A stretch of 64,000 bases of DNA from an uncultured Pseudomonadota bacterium (GTDB taxonomy: Bacteria > Pseudomonadota > Gammaproteobacteria > Burkholderiales > SG8-39): positions 351,621 to 415,620 of the forward strand of contig CAIXPL010000037.1 in the NCBI GenBank assembly GCA_903921325.1. The letters are read 5' to 3'. Below, one piece after another: positions 36,194 through 46,595 of this stretch (its first letter is position 1; every line of letters begins with the position of its first letter). The translations under genes were made by a program, and so were the position numbers. The notes under the pieces are model-generated. The model made no database searches. It saw nothing but the letters and a program-made list of their open reading frames with translations, and was not told the origin of the DNA.

Positions 36194-36652
36194 TCAGCCA
36201 CCGCGCTTTTGCGCCAGTCTGAGTACAGCCCTGCGCAGCGATCCATCGGGCAATCGTGCTGCCAGGGCGTCCAGCTGCGCTGCCGCGGTCGGATCGAGCA
36301 GGCGGGCATGTGCCGGCTCAGGTGTGCCCTGGCCCGATTCCGGTTGTACGCTGAATCGAAGCGTCAGTTCGCGGCCCTCCGCTTTGCTCAATGCGTCGCT
36401 CAACCGGGGAGCGAGCTGGCGTAGTTTGGCTGCCGTCGCGTTGGATGACGCAAGCACGTGCAGCTTGCCTTCCTCCAGATTGGCGACACGGCATTGGGCT
36501 GCCAATCCTGCCGGCATGAGGCCGTACAGCAGCGTACCTAAACGGGCCAGATGACGTGCCTTCTCCACGACCGGCGCGAGTTCGCCGCGTTGCATCAGGT
36601 TGCCAACGCTCGCGGCCGATGAGGCTCGATGGACTTGATTTGTGTAGGCCAT
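36194..36652 (-). CDS. DciA-like protein (DUF721)
   Basis: A 152-residue protein with a DUF721/DciA-type domain at about residues 35-105 (GTLLYGLMPAGLAAQCRVAN, LHVLASSNATAAKLRQL) and an unstructured C-terminus. DciA helps load the replicative helicase DnaB in bacteria without DnaC. Location divergent from secA and downstream of lpxC is the usual one. I chose the ATG at 36652; its ribosome site is weak and the start could be later. Positions are unusually rich in Ala/Leu as expected. Confidence 0.7.
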   Translation of the reverse strand: MAYTNQVHRASSAASVGNLMQRGELAPVVEKARHLARLGTLLYGLMPAGLAAQCRVANLEEGKLHVLASSNATAAKLRQLAPRLSDALSKAEGRELTLRFSVQPESGQGTPEPAHARLLDPTAAAQLDALAARLPDGSLRRAVLRLAQKRGG

Positions 36653-36756
36653 GACACCAGTTAACGGCAGTCGATCGATGCGCGCCAGCACGGGTCGCCT
36701 GGTGCGCGTCAGTAGCGTCTGTCGCGCGTATGCGATCGAAGCGGGACAAGCTTGCA

Positions 36757-36765
36757 TGCTATCAT
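36757..36765 (+). promoter_or_regulatory. Predicted extended -10 promoter of secA
   Basis: TGCTATCAT matches an extended -10 (TGnTATnnT-like). No good -35 is seen 17 bases upstream. It would start transcription near 36772, about 67 bases before secA. Confidence 0.38.
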
Positions 36766-36838
36766 TGACCGTTTGCCCCTGCACTCATGTTTTCCTTTTA
36801 CTTTCAATGCGTTCCAGCAGGGCAAGGATCACGCCAGC

Positions 36839-39607
36839 ATGATGAACTCGGTACTTAGAAAGATTTTTGGCAGCCGCAACGACAGGCTGCTCAAGGGCTA
36901 TGGACGCACCGTCCGGGCAATTAACGCGCTCGAACCCTCGATGCAGGCCTTGTCCGATCAGGACCTGGCGGCGCTCACGCCACGCTTTCGCGATCGACTT
37001 GCCCAAGGCGAATCGATCGACCAGTTGTTGCCCGAAGCATTTGCCGCGGTCCGCGAGGCGGCCCGCCGTGTGCTCAGGATGCGCCACTTCGATGTGCAAT
37101 TGATTGGTGGCATGGTCTTGCACGCCGGCAAGATTGCCGAAATGCGCACGGGGGAAGGCAAGACCCTGGTGGCGACCTTGCCCGCCTATCTCAACGCGCT
37201 GACGGGTCAGGGCGTGCATGTGGTGACGGTCAACGATTATCTTGCGCAACGCGATGCGCAGTGGATGGGGCGGGTGTTTTCGTTTCTCGGCATGACCGTG
37301 GGTGTGAACCTGTCGCAGGCCACCCGGGAAGACAAGCGCAGTGCCTATGCTGCCGATATCACCTACGGCACCAACAATGAATTCGGCTTTGACTATCTAC
37401 GCAATAACATGGCGATGGAGCCTGCCGATCGGCTGCAGCGCCCGCTCAATTTCGCCATCATTGATGAGGTCGATTCGATTCTGATCGATGAGGCGCGCAC
37501 GCCGCTCATCATCTCCGGTCAGGCTGAGGATCGCACTGACATCTACATGAAGATGAACGAGGTGGTGCCGCTGCTGCGTAACAGCAGCTCGCTGGAAGCC
37601 GCTGATGGTGACTTTACGGTCGATGAGAAAAATCATCAGGTGCTGCTCACCGAGGCCGGCCATGAGCATGCCGAGGGCATCCTTGCACATGCCGGCCTGC
37701 TCGCCGAAGGCTCCAGCCTGTACGCGCCGGAGAACATTGGTCTGATTCATCATCTCTACGCGGGTCTGCGTGCTCACCATCTGTTTTTCCGTGACCGGCA
37801 CTATGTCGTGCAGCAAGGCGAAGTGGTGATCGTCGATGAATTCACCGGGCGGCTGATGTCGGGTCGGCGCTGGTCAGACGGATTGCATCAGGCAGTGGAG
37901 GCGAAAGAGCGGGTGGCGATCCAGAGCGAGAACCAGACCATGGCCTCGATCACCTTTCAGAATTTCTTTCGCATGTACCACAAGCTCTCTGGCATGACCG
38001 GCACGGCGGACACCGAGGCCTTTGAATTCCAGCAAATCTACAACCTTGAGACGGTGGTGATTCCGACCCACCATCCGATGGTACGCGATGATCGGCTCGA
38101 CCAGGTGTTTCGCACCAGCGCGGAACGCGATCGTGCGGTCATCCGCGAAATCGGCGAATGCCATGAACGGGGTCAACCGGTGCTGGTGGGCACAACCTCA
38201 GTGGAGGCCTCCGAGCACTTTTCCCGGTTGCTCGACGCGGCCGGACTGCGCAAGGGCAGCGCACATCAGGTGCTCAACGCGAAGGAACATGCGCGCGAGG
38301 CGCAGATCGTGGCGCAGGCCGGCCGCCCCGGCATGATCACCATCGCGACCAACATGGCCGGACGCGGTACCGACATCGTTCTCGGTGGCAACGTCGAGAA
38401 GCAGGCCGAACATATCGAGCAGGACGATGCGCTCGATGACGAGCAGAAGCAACTGCGCATCAAGGCGCTGCATGATGAATGGCAGGGCCTGCATGACCAG
38501 GTTGTGGGTGCCGGCGGTTTGCACATCATCGGGACCGAGCGGCATGAATCGCGGCGGATCGACAATCAATTGCGCGGGCGCGCCGGCCGCCAGGGCGACC
38601 CTGGGTCAAGCCGCTTCTTTTTGTCGCTCGAGGACACGCTGCTGCGCATCTTCGCCGGCGAGCGCATTCAGCGCATCATGGAGATGCTCAAGATGCCTGA
38701 TGACGAGCCGATTGAAGCGGGCATGGTGACCCGGTCGATCGAATCGGCCCAGCGCAAGGTCGAGGCGCACAACTTCGACATCCGCAAACAATTGCTTGAG
38801 TACGATGATGTCGCCAATGATCAACGCAAGACGATCTATGAGCAGCGCAATCACGTGCTGGATGCCTCCGATGCGGACATCGACGATCTGGCCAAGCGTT
38901 TGCGCGATGGTGTGATCGAGGACTTTTTCCGTCAATTCGTGCCCGCCGAGAGCATCGAGGAGCAGTGGGATGTTGACGGTCTGACACGCACGCTGGCCGC
39001 TGAATTGCTGGTTGAGGCGCCAAGCGCCGAGTGGGTCCGTGAGGGCATCGATGACATCACCTTGCTCGAGCGCCTGCAGGAAAGTGCCGATGCCGCATTC
39101 AGCTCGCGCACCGGACTTGCTCCGGCCGATGCACTCGCGCAGTACAAACGGTTGATCCTGCTGCAGGTGATCGACCATGAATGGCGCGAACACATTGGGA
39201 CGCTGGATCACTTGCGCCAGGGTATTCATCTGCGCGGTTACGCTCAGAAGAATCCGCGACAGGAATACAAGCGCGAAGGATTCGAACTGTTCAGCGCCCT
39301 GCTCGACAGGGTGAAACTTGATGTCACACGCACCCTGATGCGGGTGCAGGTGCGCAGTCAGGAGGAGGTCGACCGGGTCGAGGCACAGCAGGCGCCCATC
39401 GAGAACCTTGAGTTCCGTCACCCAGGGGTGAGCGAAGTCGCGGCCGAGGAGTCGGCACCGGCGGCGGCCGACCAGGCAATCGCGGCAGCCTTTGACCGGC
39501 CGCGCACGCAACCCGTCATAAACCCGATGGCCAAGATCGGGCGCAATGATCCGTGCCCCTGCGGCTCAGGCAAAAAGTTCAAGCAATGTCACGGCAAACT
39601 CGCCTGA
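36839..39607 (+). CDS. secA: Preprotein translocase ATPase SecA
   Basis: A 922-residue DEAD-like motor. Walker A TGEGKTL at residues 104-110, [21 protein letters not shown], the preprotein cross-linking domain, NMAGRGTDI and [15 protein letters not shown] in the second nucleotide fold, and the zinc-binding C-terminus with [14 protein letters not shown], which binds SecB. It drives proteins through SecYEG. The ATG at 36839 (with a second ATG directly after) has an AAGGA about 9 bases upstream; the frame reaches back to 36752 but that stretch has no homology. Confidence 0.96.
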   Translation: MMNSVLRKIFGSRNDRLLKGYGRTVRAINALEPSMQALSDQDLAALTPRFRDRLAQGESIDQLLPEAFAAVREAARRVLRMRHFDVQLIGGMVLHAGKIAEMRTGEGKTLVATLPAYLNALTGQGVHVVTVNDYLAQRDAQWMGRVFSFLGMTVGVNLSQATREDKRSAYAADITYGTNNEFGFDYLRNNMAMEPADRLQRPLNFAIIDEVDSILIDEARTPLIISGQAEDRTDIYMKMNEVVPLLRNSSSLEAADGDFTVDEKNHQVLLTEAGHEHAEGILAHAGLLAEGSSLYAPENIGLIHHLYAGLRAHHLFFRDRHYVVQQGEVVIVDEFTGRLMSGRRWSDGLHQAVEAKERVAIQSENQTMASITFQNFFRMYHKLSGMTGTADTEAFEFQQIYNLETVVIPTHHPMVRDDRLDQVFRTSAERDRAVIREIGECHERGQPVLVGTTSVEASEHFSRLLDAAGLRKGSAHQVLNAKEHAREAQIVAQAGRPGMITIATNMAGRGTDIVLGGNVEKQAEHIEQDDALDDEQKQLRIKALHDEWQGLHDQVVGAGGLHIIGTERHESRRIDNQLRGRAGRQGDPGSSRFFLSLEDTLLRIFAGERIQRIMEMLKMPDDEPIEAGMVTRSIESAQRKVEAHNFDIRKQLLEYDDVANDQRKTIYEQRNHVLDASDADIDDLAKRLRDGVIEDFFRQFVPAESIEEQWDVDGLTRTLAAELLVEAPSAEWVREGIDDITLLERLQESADAAFSSRTGLAPADALAQYKRLILLQVIDHEWREHIGTLDHLRQGIHLRGYAQKNPRQEYKREGFELFSALLDRVKLDVTRTLMRVQVRSQEEVDRVEAQQAPIENLEFRHPGVSEVAAEESAPAAADQAIAAAFDRPRTQPVINPMAKIGRNDPCPCGSGKKFKQCHGKLA

Positions 39608-39630
39608 CACTTTAGTTCCGGGAGCAACTC

Positions 39631-40872
39631 ATGGCAGTCCGATTGTCGCCTCCAGATCCTGCTGATCTGCACCCGATCGCCGGTGTCGAGCTTGGTTTTG
39701 CTGCGGCCGGCATCCGGAAGGCCACCAGGCCCGACCTCATGTTGATGCGTTTTGCCGCTGGCACCCAGGTGGCAGGGGTGTTCACCCAGAACAGTTTTGC
39801 AGCGGCGCCTGTGCAGGTGTGTCGCAGCCACCTCGCGGCACAGGCGGCCATCCGCGGCCTGGTTGTCAATGCAGGCAATGCCAATTGCGGGACCGGTGCA
39901 CGCGGCCTGCAGGCTGCGCACGACACCTGTGCAGCCGCTGCGGCGTTGATCGGATGTGATGCGCAGCAGATTTTGCCGTTTTCAACCGGTGTGATCCTGG
40001 AGCATTTACCGATTGACCGGCTGGTCGCTGCGCTGCCACGCTGCGTGTCGGGTCTGGCCAAGGCGCACTGGGCCGAGGCGGCCGCAGCCATCATGACCAC
40101 GGATACCGTCGCCAAAGGTGCGTCCCGCAGGCTGGACCTGAATGGCACGACCGTGCACGTCACCGGTATTGCAAAAGGTGTTGGCATGTTGCAGCCGAAC
40201 ATGGCGACCATGCTGGCGTTCATTGCGACCGACGCAGCGGTCAGCGCACCGGCGTTGCAGCTTATGGTCTCCCGCGTTGCCAACCGCACTTTCAATCGGG
40301 TCACCGTTGATGGTGACACGTCGACCAATGACTCTTTCGTACTGATCGCCACCGGCTGCGCGACGCAGGCGGCAGGGCACCCTCCGATCGAATCTGAAGA
40401 CGATCCGGCCTGGCAGGCGTTGTATGCCGCCGTGACCGAGGTGGCCACGGTGCTTGCGCAGTCAATCGCCCGCGATGGTGAAGGCGCCACCAAGTTCATT
40501 ACCGTCGAGGTGGCAGGCGCGCGGGATGAAGCCGAAGCACTCAAGGTTGCCCGCTCGATCGCTAATTCACCTTTGGTAAAAACGGCCTTGTTTGCCTCTG
40601 ACCCGAATCTGGGCCGATTGATCATGGCGATCGGCAATGCGGGCGTGGTAGGACTGGACACCCGCGGCGTTGACCTGTATCTCGGTGCCGTTCATGTGAT
40701 TGAACATGGCGAGCGCTCGGCCCGCTATCGGGAAGAGGACGGTGCCGCCGCGGTGGCGCCGGATGAAATCAGCATTCGGGTCCTGCTCGGCCGTGGTGCG
40801 GGCCAGTGCACGGTATGGACCTGCGATTTTTCCTATGACTACGTCAAGATCAATGCCGAATATCGGACCTGA
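39631..40872 (+). CDS. argJ: Bifunctional ornithine acetyltransferase / N-acetylglutamate synthase ArgJ
   Basis: A 413-residue self-cleaving Ntn-type enzyme. KGVGMLQPNMATML contains the cleavage site Ala192-Thr193, with Thr193 the nucleophile of the beta chain. It moves the acetyl group from N-acetylornithine to glutamate, recycling it in arginine synthesis. With ArgJ an acetylornithine deacetylase (ArgE) is not needed for arginine synthesis, relevant to the argE-like gene at 52704. Starts 23 bases after secA with GGGAG upstream; ends inside the next gene. Confidence 0.95.
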   Translation: MAVRLSPPDPADLHPIAGVELGFAAAGIRKATRPDLMLMRFAAGTQVAGVFTQNSFAAAPVQVCRSHLAAQAAIRGLVVNAGNANCGTGARGLQAAHDTCAAAAALIGCDAQQILPFSTGVILEHLPIDRLVAALPRCVSGLAKAHWAEAAAAIMTTDTVAKGASRRLDLNGTTVHVTGIAKGVGMLQPNMATMLAFIATDAAVSAPALQLMVSRVANRTFNRVTVDGDTSTNDSFVLIATGCATQAAGHPPIESEDDPAWQALYAAVTEVATVLAQSIARDGEGATKFITVEVAGARDEAEALKVARSIANSPLVKTALFASDPNLGRLIMAIGNAGVVGLDTRGVDLYLGAVHVIEHGERSARYREEDGAAAVAPDEISIRVLLGRGAGQCTVWTCDFSYDYVKINAEYRT

Positions 40873-41746
40873 ATACCTGATCGAACGCGTCGATGCGTTG
40901 ATCGACCGCCTGGAGCGCCTGCTGCCCTCGGCTCCGCCGGAGCCCGATTGGCAGTCAGCAGTGGCTTTCCGCTGGCGTCGCCGCGAAGGTCGCGGCCGAC
41001 TGGAGGCGGTGACCAACCGGCATGTGATCGCCCTTGACGATCTGCAAGGAGTCGAGCGACAGCGCGAATTGATCGAGCAGAACACCCGCCAGTTTGTCGC
41101 TGGCCGCCCGTCGAACAATGTCTTGCTCACCGGAGCACGCGGCACCGGCAAGTCATCGCTGGTCAAAGCCTGCCTGCATCAGTTTGCGCACCGTGGCTTG
41201 CGGCTGATCGAAGTGGACAAACAAGACCTGGTTGATCTGCCCGATCTGGTCGACATTGTGGCTACGCGGCCGGAACGATTCATTGTGTTCTGTGATGACT
41301 TGTCCTTCGAGGCCTCCGAGCCCGGCTACAAGGCACTCAAGGTGGTGCTCGATGGCACCATCGCGGCACCGACCGACAATGTGCTGGTCTATGCGACTTC
41401 AAATCGCCGCCACCTGATGCCTGAGTCGATGAACGAGAATCTGGAGTACCGCACGGTCGGTGACGAGATTCACCCGGGCGAGACCTCCGAGGAAAAGATC
41501 TCGCTGTCCGAGCGTTTCGGTCTGTGGATCTCGTTCTATCCGTTTGATCAGGACGAATATCTGCACATCGTTGGCCACTGGCTGCGTCACTTTGGTTGCA
41601 GCGAGGCAAAGGTTGCCGCGGCACGCGAGCAGGCCCTGCAGTGGGCGCTCGGCCGTGGGTCGCGTAGTGGCCGCATTGCCTGGCACTTTGCCCGCGATTA
41701 CGCCGGGCGCCATCTACCGCGCTCGCGCAAACCCGCCAGCGCTTGA
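40853..41746 (+). CDS. DUF815 family AAA+ ATPase
   Basis: A 297-residue ATPase. Walker A GARGTGKSS at residues 94-102, Walker B FIVFCDDLSFE, and YATSNRRHLMPE as sensor-like segment, which together define the DUF815 family. No precise function is known; it is a conserved neighbour of argJ and the Nudix/ThiE gene in betaproteobacteria. The ATG at 40853 overlaps argJ by 20 bases and gives the usual length; the frame extends further upstream within argJ. Confidence 0.88.
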   Translation: MPNIGPEYLIERVDALIDRLERLLPSAPPEPDWQSAVAFRWRRREGRGRLEAVTNRHVIALDDLQGVERQRELIEQNTRQFVAGRPSNNVLLTGARGTGKSSLVKACLHQFAHRGLRLIEVDKQDLVDLPDLVDIVATRPERFIVFCDDLSFEASEPGYKALKVVLDGTIAAPTDNVLVYATSNRRHLMPESMNENLEYRTVGDEIHPGETSEEKISLSERFGLWISFYPFDQDEYLHIVGHWLRHFGCSEAKVAAAREQALQWALGRGSRSGRIAWHFARDYAGRHLPRSRKPASA

Positions 41747-42714
41747 ATACCGTTGCGGTGGCCGCCGGCATTCTGTTTGACCCGCAGGGCCGCGTCTTGC
41801 TCGGCCAGCGTCCGGCCGCCAAGGTGTATGCCGGGTACTGGGAGTTTCCCGGTGGCAAGGTGGAGTCCGGCGAGAGCTTGCGGCAGGCACTGGACCGCGA
41901 ACTGAAAGAAGAGCTGGGGATCGATGTCACGCACGCCGATCCGTGGATGACCCAGCAGTTTGACTATCCTCACGCCCGGGTGCGCATCCGGTTTTTCAGG
42001 GTCACCGCCTGGCAGGGCGAACTCACGGCCCTCGAGCACAGCGCGCTCGCCTGGCAGCATCCGGGCGCGTTCGATCTGACGCCGATGCTGCCCGCCAACA
42101 CGCCCATGCTCGCCGCGCTGACATTACCGGCTGAATATGCGATTTCGCAATCACAGGCGCTCGGTGAAGCGGTGTTCCTGGCCGCCCTGGAGCAGCGCTT
42201 GCAGGGTGGCCTGCGCCTGCTTCAATTGCGCGAACCGCTGCTCGCACACAGTGACTGGCCTGGCTGGGCTGCCCGGGTGATCGAGCGTTGCCACGCAGCG
42301 GGCGCGCAGGTGCTGGTCAATAGTGGTGCGCCTGCCGCCGTGCATGCCATGGCCGATGGCCTGCACCTGCGCTCGGTTGATTTGATGCGCTGCCGTGAGC
42401 GTCCGGCTGCACGCATCGTGGGTGCCTCCTGCCACGATGCGGCGGAGCTTGCTCAGGCGGCGCGTATCGGTGCCGATTTTGCGCTTCTTGGGCCGGTGCT
42501 TGCCACGCCCTCGCACCCAGGGCAAAACGGAATCGGGTGGCCCGAATTCGAGCATCTCGCCGATCAGGCGCTATTGCCGGTGTACGCCATCGGCGGCCTG
42601 CGGTCGGATGATCTGCCGGTCGCTCGCACGCACGGTGCTCACGGGCTTGCGCTGTTGTCGGCGGCCTGGCGCATGCGCCAGGCGATCAGCGGAGCGCGAT
42701 CAGTCCCGGCTTGA
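41743..42714 (+). CDS. Nudix hydrolase (MutT-like) fused to a ThiE-like domain
   Basis: A 323-residue two-domain protein. The Nudix box at residues 38-60 fits Gx5Ex7REUXEEXGU (GKVESGE then RELKEELGI), so domain one resembles MutT, which hydrolyses 8-oxo-dGTP. From about residue 135 it is a TIM-barrel resembling thiamine phosphate synthase ([24 protein letters not shown]). This fusion is known in proteobacteria; whether the ThiE part is active is unclear. The TTG at 41743 overlaps the previous stop as TTGA. A GTG at 41758 is an alternative. Its 3' end overlaps convergent yacG. Confidence 0.88.
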   Translation: MNTVAVAAGILFDPQGRVLLGQRPAAKVYAGYWEFPGGKVESGESLRQALDRELKEELGIDVTHADPWMTQQFDYPHARVRIRFFRVTAWQGELTALEHSALAWQHPGAFDLTPMLPANTPMLAALTLPAEYAISQSQALGEAVFLAALEQRLQGGLRLLQLREPLLAHSDWPGWAARVIERCHAAGAQVLVNSGAPAAVHAMADGLHLRSVDLMRCRERPAARIVGASCHDAAELAQAARIGADFALLGPVLATPSHPGQNGIGWPEFEHLADQALLPVYAIGGLRSDDLPVARTHGAHGLALLSAAWRMRQAISGARSVPA

Positions 42715-42894
42715 CTCGTCCTCGTGCAGCGGTTCTTCGGGTTGTTCATCGACTGGCACGGCAATGCGGTATTGGCCGCTCGCCCAGGCCCCCAGGTCGA
42801 CGGTTTTGCAACGTTCCGAGCAAAATGGACGAAAAGGGTTTGTCGGTGACCACAGCACTTCACTGCGGCAACGCGGACAGGCGACAACACGCAT
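42700..42894 (-). CDS. yacG: DNA gyrase inhibitor YacG
   Basis: A 64-residue zinc protein with Cys6, Cys9, Cys25 and Cys29 (CPRC and CSERC), followed by [11 protein letters not shown] and an acidic tail. YacG binds GyrB and inhibits gyrase. Downstream of zapD on the same strand by 19 bases; its end overlaps the Nudix gene by 15 bases in a convergent arrangement. Confidence 0.93.
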   Translation of the reverse strand: MRVVACPRCRSEVLWSPTNPFRPFCSERCKTVDLGAWASGQYRIAVPVDEQPEEPLHEDESSRD

Positions 42895-42913
42895 CAGGTG
42901 AGGGAGGCGCTCA

Positions 42914-43666
42914 TCAAACCCCGCACAAAGTCAGCTGAAACGCGACGTCGGTCTCGCAGGTACGCGGTCGGGGTTCATCGGTGGCGAGCAGAAATCGAAT
43001 ATTCAGCGCATAACGATTGGCGCTTGTTTCCGGAACCGTCGGCTCGGAGTCAGGCAGTGAGATTCTCACCATCTGCGCCACCTTGCCCGTCATCATCTTC
43101 TGGTACGCGCCGCGTACCGCGATCTGCGGCTCGGCGCGACCGGTATCGCGTAGCAGACCGAGCGCAACCTCGGCGGCCTCCTGGATGGGCAACAGTGGCC
43201 CGATCCAGCTTTGCATATCGGCGCTGCGCCGCTCAGGCGGGTAATGCAACCAACGGTGATAGCTGGGCAGGTCAAATTCACAGACACCACCGGGTAAATT
43301 GGCGCGCTGCCGAATGCTCATCAGCCACTCGTTGCTGCGCAGATGGTGACCGATCTTGCCGGCGAGCAGCAGATCGGACTGCGCCTGCTCTATGCGCGCA
43401 AGCACCTGTGCCAACTTGGTCTGGTCGGCCTGCTCGTTCTCCCGATACGCCGCCATCGCCTGGCGATCACGTTCCAGCTCCTGCAGCAACTCGGATTTGA
43501 GTTCTGCCCGGCTGCACACTTCGAGAATTTCAAACAGGGTCACCAGCACGACATGGTGATCATGCGGGTCACCCCGATCGAGAAAATGCCGCGCGCGACC
43601 AAACAGATCTTCGATCCTTAGAAAGGTTCGGATCCGCTCGGTAAGGGGATATTCGTAATTGATCAC
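42914..43666 (-). CDS. zapD: Cell division protein ZapD
   Basis: A 250-residue all-alpha plus beta-barrel protein that bundles FtsZ filaments by binding the FtsZ C-terminal tail. Typical segments are [19 protein letters not shown] at the start, [17 protein letters not shown], and [11 protein letters not shown]. The start appears to be the GTG at 43666. Part of a zapD-yacG pair on the minus strand. Confidence 0.93.
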   Translation of the reverse strand: MINYEYPLTERIRTFLRIEDLFGRARHFLDRGDPHDHHVVLVTLFEILEVCSRAELKSELLQELERDRQAMAAYRENEQADQTKLAQVLARIEQAQSDLLLAGKIGHHLRSNEWLMSIRQRANLPGGVCEFDLPSYHRWLHYPPERRSADMQSWIGPLLPIQEAAEVALGLLRDTGRAEPQIAVRGAYQKMMTGKVAQMVRISLPDSEPTVPETSANRYALNIRFLLATDEPRPRTCETDVAFQLTLCGV

Positions 43667-43740
43667 GAGCGCCCATGCAGGTCGCGATGCAACGGTCGGA
43701 TGACTGTTCTTATCGCAAAAAATTGTACACCAAGCGTTCT

Positions 43741-44385
43741 TTACTGGGACATCGGGCTGAACGTCTTTGCCAGTTGCAGATACCGCGCGTGCAGGGAGTG
43801 CACCGCCGCTGCGAGGTCGGCTTGCAGTCCTTCATTGGATAACACATCGTCGGCTGCCGCAAGACGCTGCGCGCGAGTGGCCTGAGCTGCGAGGATTTTT
43901 CGCACGGTGGCCTCGCTCAACTGGTCACGTTGCATGACCCGATCAATCTGGGTTTGCTCGGCGCAATCGACCACCAGAATGCGCTGCACCCGCTCAGCGG
44001 CACGGCCCGATTCCACCAGCAGTGGAATCACCAGCAGCGCGTAGGGGCCCCGTGCCTCGCCCAGTCTCGCCTCACAGGCCTGCGCGATGAGGGGATGCAG
44101 GATTCCTTCCAGTTGACGACGAGCCGCCGGGTCGGCATACACCCGCTCACGCATGCGGGCACGATCGAGCGAACCGTCAGACGCTATGAAGGCGGCGCCA
44201 AAGCGCTGGCGGATCAACTCAATGGCCGCCCCACCCGGGGCGCTCAGGCGGTGTGATTCGACATCGGCATCGACAATGTCAACGCCCAGCGCAGCGAACA
44301 GATTGGCCGCACGCGACTTGCCACTCCCGATGCCACCTGTCAATCCAACCACAAAGGGTCGGCGGGTGTGGGTCGTCGCGGTCAC
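43741..44385 (-). CDS. coaE: Dephospho-CoA kinase CoaE
   Basis: A 214-residue P-loop kinase. GLTGGIGSGKS at residues 14-24, DADVESHRL, and VIPLLVESG are CoaE signatures. It phosphorylates dephospho-CoA, the last step of CoA synthesis. The start is the GTG at 44385, just 2 bases after the pilD stop; the frame continues back into pilD but without homology. Confidence 0.93.
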   Translation of the reverse strand: MTATTHTRRPFVVGLTGGIGSGKSRAANLFAALGVDIVDADVESHRLSAPGGAAIELIRQRFGAAFIASDGSLDRARMRERVYADPAARRQLEGILHPLIAQACEARLGEARGPYALLVIPLLVESGRAAERVQRILVVDCAEQTQIDRVMQRDQLSEATVRKILAAQATRAQRLAAADDVLSNEGLQADLAAAVHSLHARYLQLAKTFSPMSQ

Positions 44386-44387
44386 GC

Positions 44388-45257
44388 TCAGTTGAACTGA
44401 TTCAGATACGCGGCAACGATCTGCGGTCCGCCAAACAGGGCGATCAGACCGGCGGCAGCCAGATAGGGCCCAAATGGAATCGGAGTCTCGCGGGTACGGC
44501 CGGCAAGCACAATCATGACGATGCCCACCACGGTGCCCACGACGGAGGAGGCGAGTATGACCAGGGGCAGCATCTTCCAACCCACCCAGGCCCCGATCGC
44601 CGCCAGCAGTTTAAAATCACCAAACCCCATGCCTTCCTTGCCAGTGATCCATTTGAATCCCCAGTACACCAGCCACAGGCTGAGGTAGCCGGCAACTGCT
44701 CCGATGACCGCCGCTGGCAACTCGACCAGGGTGCCGGGAATATTCACCAGCAGGCCGGCCCAGCATAGCGGCAGCGTGATGGCGTCGGGCAGATACTGGG
44801 TATCGAGATCAATCACGGTGAGCGCCAATAGGCAGGCGATGAATAGCAGCACGGCACCGGCCTGGAAGCCGGGGCCGAACTGCCATGCCGCTACACCAAA
44901 CAGCACGGCGGTTGCCAGTTCGACCAGCGGATAGCGCATGCTGATGGACGCACCGCAGGCCGAGCAGCGTCCGCGTAGCGCCAGCCAGGAGATGACGGGA
45001 ATGTTCTCCCAGAAGGTGATCGCATGTCCGCAATGCGGGCAGGCCGAGCGCGGCGTGGCCAGGTTGTACGGTTCGGCAGCCTCCACTGGCGGGGTGCCCG
45101 CCAGCTCGGCACACTGACGCCGCCAGTCCGATTCCATCATTCTGGGCAGTCGATGGATCACCACATTCAGAAAACTGCCGATGATCAGGCCGAATACACT
45201 GCACAGCGCAATGAACACGACGGGATCAGTCAGCACGGTCAGGTCCGGGAATGCCAT
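44388..45257 (-). CDS. pilD: Prepilin peptidase / N-methyltransferase PilD
   Basis: A 289-residue polytopic aspartic protease. Zinc cysteines Cys73, Cys76, Cys98 and Cys101 lie in the cytoplasmic methyltransferase domain; catalytic aspartates are in VIDLDTQYLPD (Asp150/152 region) and GFGDFK (Asp214). It cleaves and N-methylates type IV pilins and type II pseudopilins. It follows pilC after 10 bases. Confidence 0.95.
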   Translation of the reverse strand: MAFPDLTVLTDPVVFIALCSVFGLIIGSFLNVVIHRLPRMMESDWRRQCAELAGTPPVEAAEPYNLATPRSACPHCGHAITFWENIPVISWLALRGRCSACGASISMRYPLVELATAVLFGVAAWQFGPGFQAGAVLLFIACLLALTVIDLDTQYLPDAITLPLCWAGLLVNIPGTLVELPAAVIGAVAGYLSLWLVYWGFKWITGKEGMGFGDFKLLAAIGAWVGWKMLPLVILASSVVGTVVGIVMIVLAGRTRETPIPFGPYLAAAGLIALFGGPQIVAAYLNQFN

Positions 45258-45267
45258 GATGCACGGC

Positions 45268-46515
45268 CTAGACGGCTTCGCCGAGCTTGAAGATCGGCAG
45301 GTACATTGAAATGATGATGGAGCCGATGATCAAGCCAAGGAAGACCATGATGAACGGTTCCATCAGGCTCGACAGGTTCTCCACCGCATTGTCGACTTCC
45401 TCATCGTAGATGTCAGCCACCTTGGAGAGCATGGAATCGAGCGAACCGGATTCCTCGCCGATCGAGATCATCTGGATCACCATGTTGGGAAACAGATGCA
45501 CATCATCGACCGCCTGGGTGAGACTGCGCCCGGTGCTGACCGAGGTCTGAATGGCACGGGTGGCGTTGAGGTAGACATGGTTGCCGACCGCGCCGCCGAC
45601 CGAATCCAGCGCCTCGACCAGCGGCACCCCGGCGCTGAACATCGTGGCCAGGGTGCGCGTCCAGCGCGCGATCGAGGCCTTGTGCAGCAAAGGTCCGAAC
45701 ACGGGTAACTTCAGCATCGTCTTGTCGACCCCGACCCGCAGGGGGAGCGAATTGGCGTATGCGCGCTTGAATCCCCAGATGGACAGTCCCAGCACCGCCA
45801 CGATGATGTACCAGGTCTTCACCACGAAGTCCGACATCGCCATCACGACCAGGGTGGGCGTGGGCAGGTTGGCACCAAAACTGGAGAACACTTGCTTGAA
45901 TGCGGGGATGACGAACACCATGATCACGCCCAGCACAATCGCCGACACCACCAGAATGGACACCGGGTAGGTGAGTGCTTTTTTGACCTTGGCCTTGGTG
46001 GAAAGACTCTTTTCCTGATACGAGGCCAGACGTTCGAGGAGTACATCGAGCACACCGCCGCGCTCACCCGCGCCCACCAGATTGACGTACAGGTCGCTGA
46101 AATATTTCGGGTGCTTGGCAAACGCGCCGGTGAGGCTCGACCCGGTTTCGACTTCCATGCGCAATTCGTGCAAAAGTTTTGTCACCGCAGGTTTGCTGTT
46201 GCCGCGACCGACGATGTCAAAACCCTGCAGCAAGGGTACGCCCGCCTTGAGCATGGTGGCCATCTGCCGGGTAAACTGGGTGACATCCCGATCGGTGATT
46301 CTGCCGCCACCGCCGGTGCGCTGCTTGCGCAGTCGGGTGACCTTGATGTTCTGCCGCCGCAACTGGGCGTTGGCCACTGCTTCGCTCTGCGCACGCAGTT
46401 CGCCGCGCACAACCCGGCCATTGCGGTCCTTGCCTTCATAGGCGAAAACGTTCTCGGACGCGCCACGTGCGGGGCGAGGTTTTTGCTCTTTGGGGGCAGT
46501 TCCGGCCGTTGCCAT
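45268..46515 (-). CDS. pilC: Type IV pilus inner-membrane platform protein PilC
   Basis: A 415-residue protein with two T2SSF domains (about residues 80-205 and 285-405), each with the cytoplasmic helical part (QFTRQMATMLKAGVPL and RTLATMFSAGVPLVEAL), and membrane helices near 180-200, 230-250 and 390-410. It recruits the assembly ATPase PilB. In most relatives pilB lies directly upstream; here the upstream gene is an unrelated CNNM/CorC protein. Start ATG at 46515. Confidence 0.94.
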   Translation of the reverse strand: MATAGTAPKEQKPRPARGASENVFAYEGKDRNGRVVRGELRAQSEAVANAQLRRQNIKVTRLRKQRTGGGGRITDRDVTQFTRQMATMLKAGVPLLQGFDIVGRGNSKPAVTKLLHELRMEVETGSSLTGAFAKHPKYFSDLYVNLVGAGERGGVLDVLLERLASYQEKSLSTKAKVKKALTYPVSILVVSAIVLGVIMVFVIPAFKQVFSSFGANLPTPTLVVMAMSDFVVKTWYIIVAVLGLSIWGFKRAYANSLPLRVGVDKTMLKLPVFGPLLHKASIARWTRTLATMFSAGVPLVEALDSVGGAVGNHVYLNATRAIQTSVSTGRSLTQAVDDVHLFPNMVIQMISIGEESGSLDSMLSKVADIYDEEVDNAVENLSSLMEPFIMVFLGLIIGSIIISMYLPIFKLGEAV

Positions 46516-46595
46516 TAGGGTTTCGTCATCGACTGATCAGTTCCAGGGCGCTAGCCAGCACGATGCGTGCAGGTCGCTTTGCACCGGCAAGTGTA

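Noticed and set aside
35830-36309. Minus-strand frame with repeated RQRTSGSGPQAADL peptides
   Set aside because: Product of the 14-bp tandem repeat and the antisense of two real genes.
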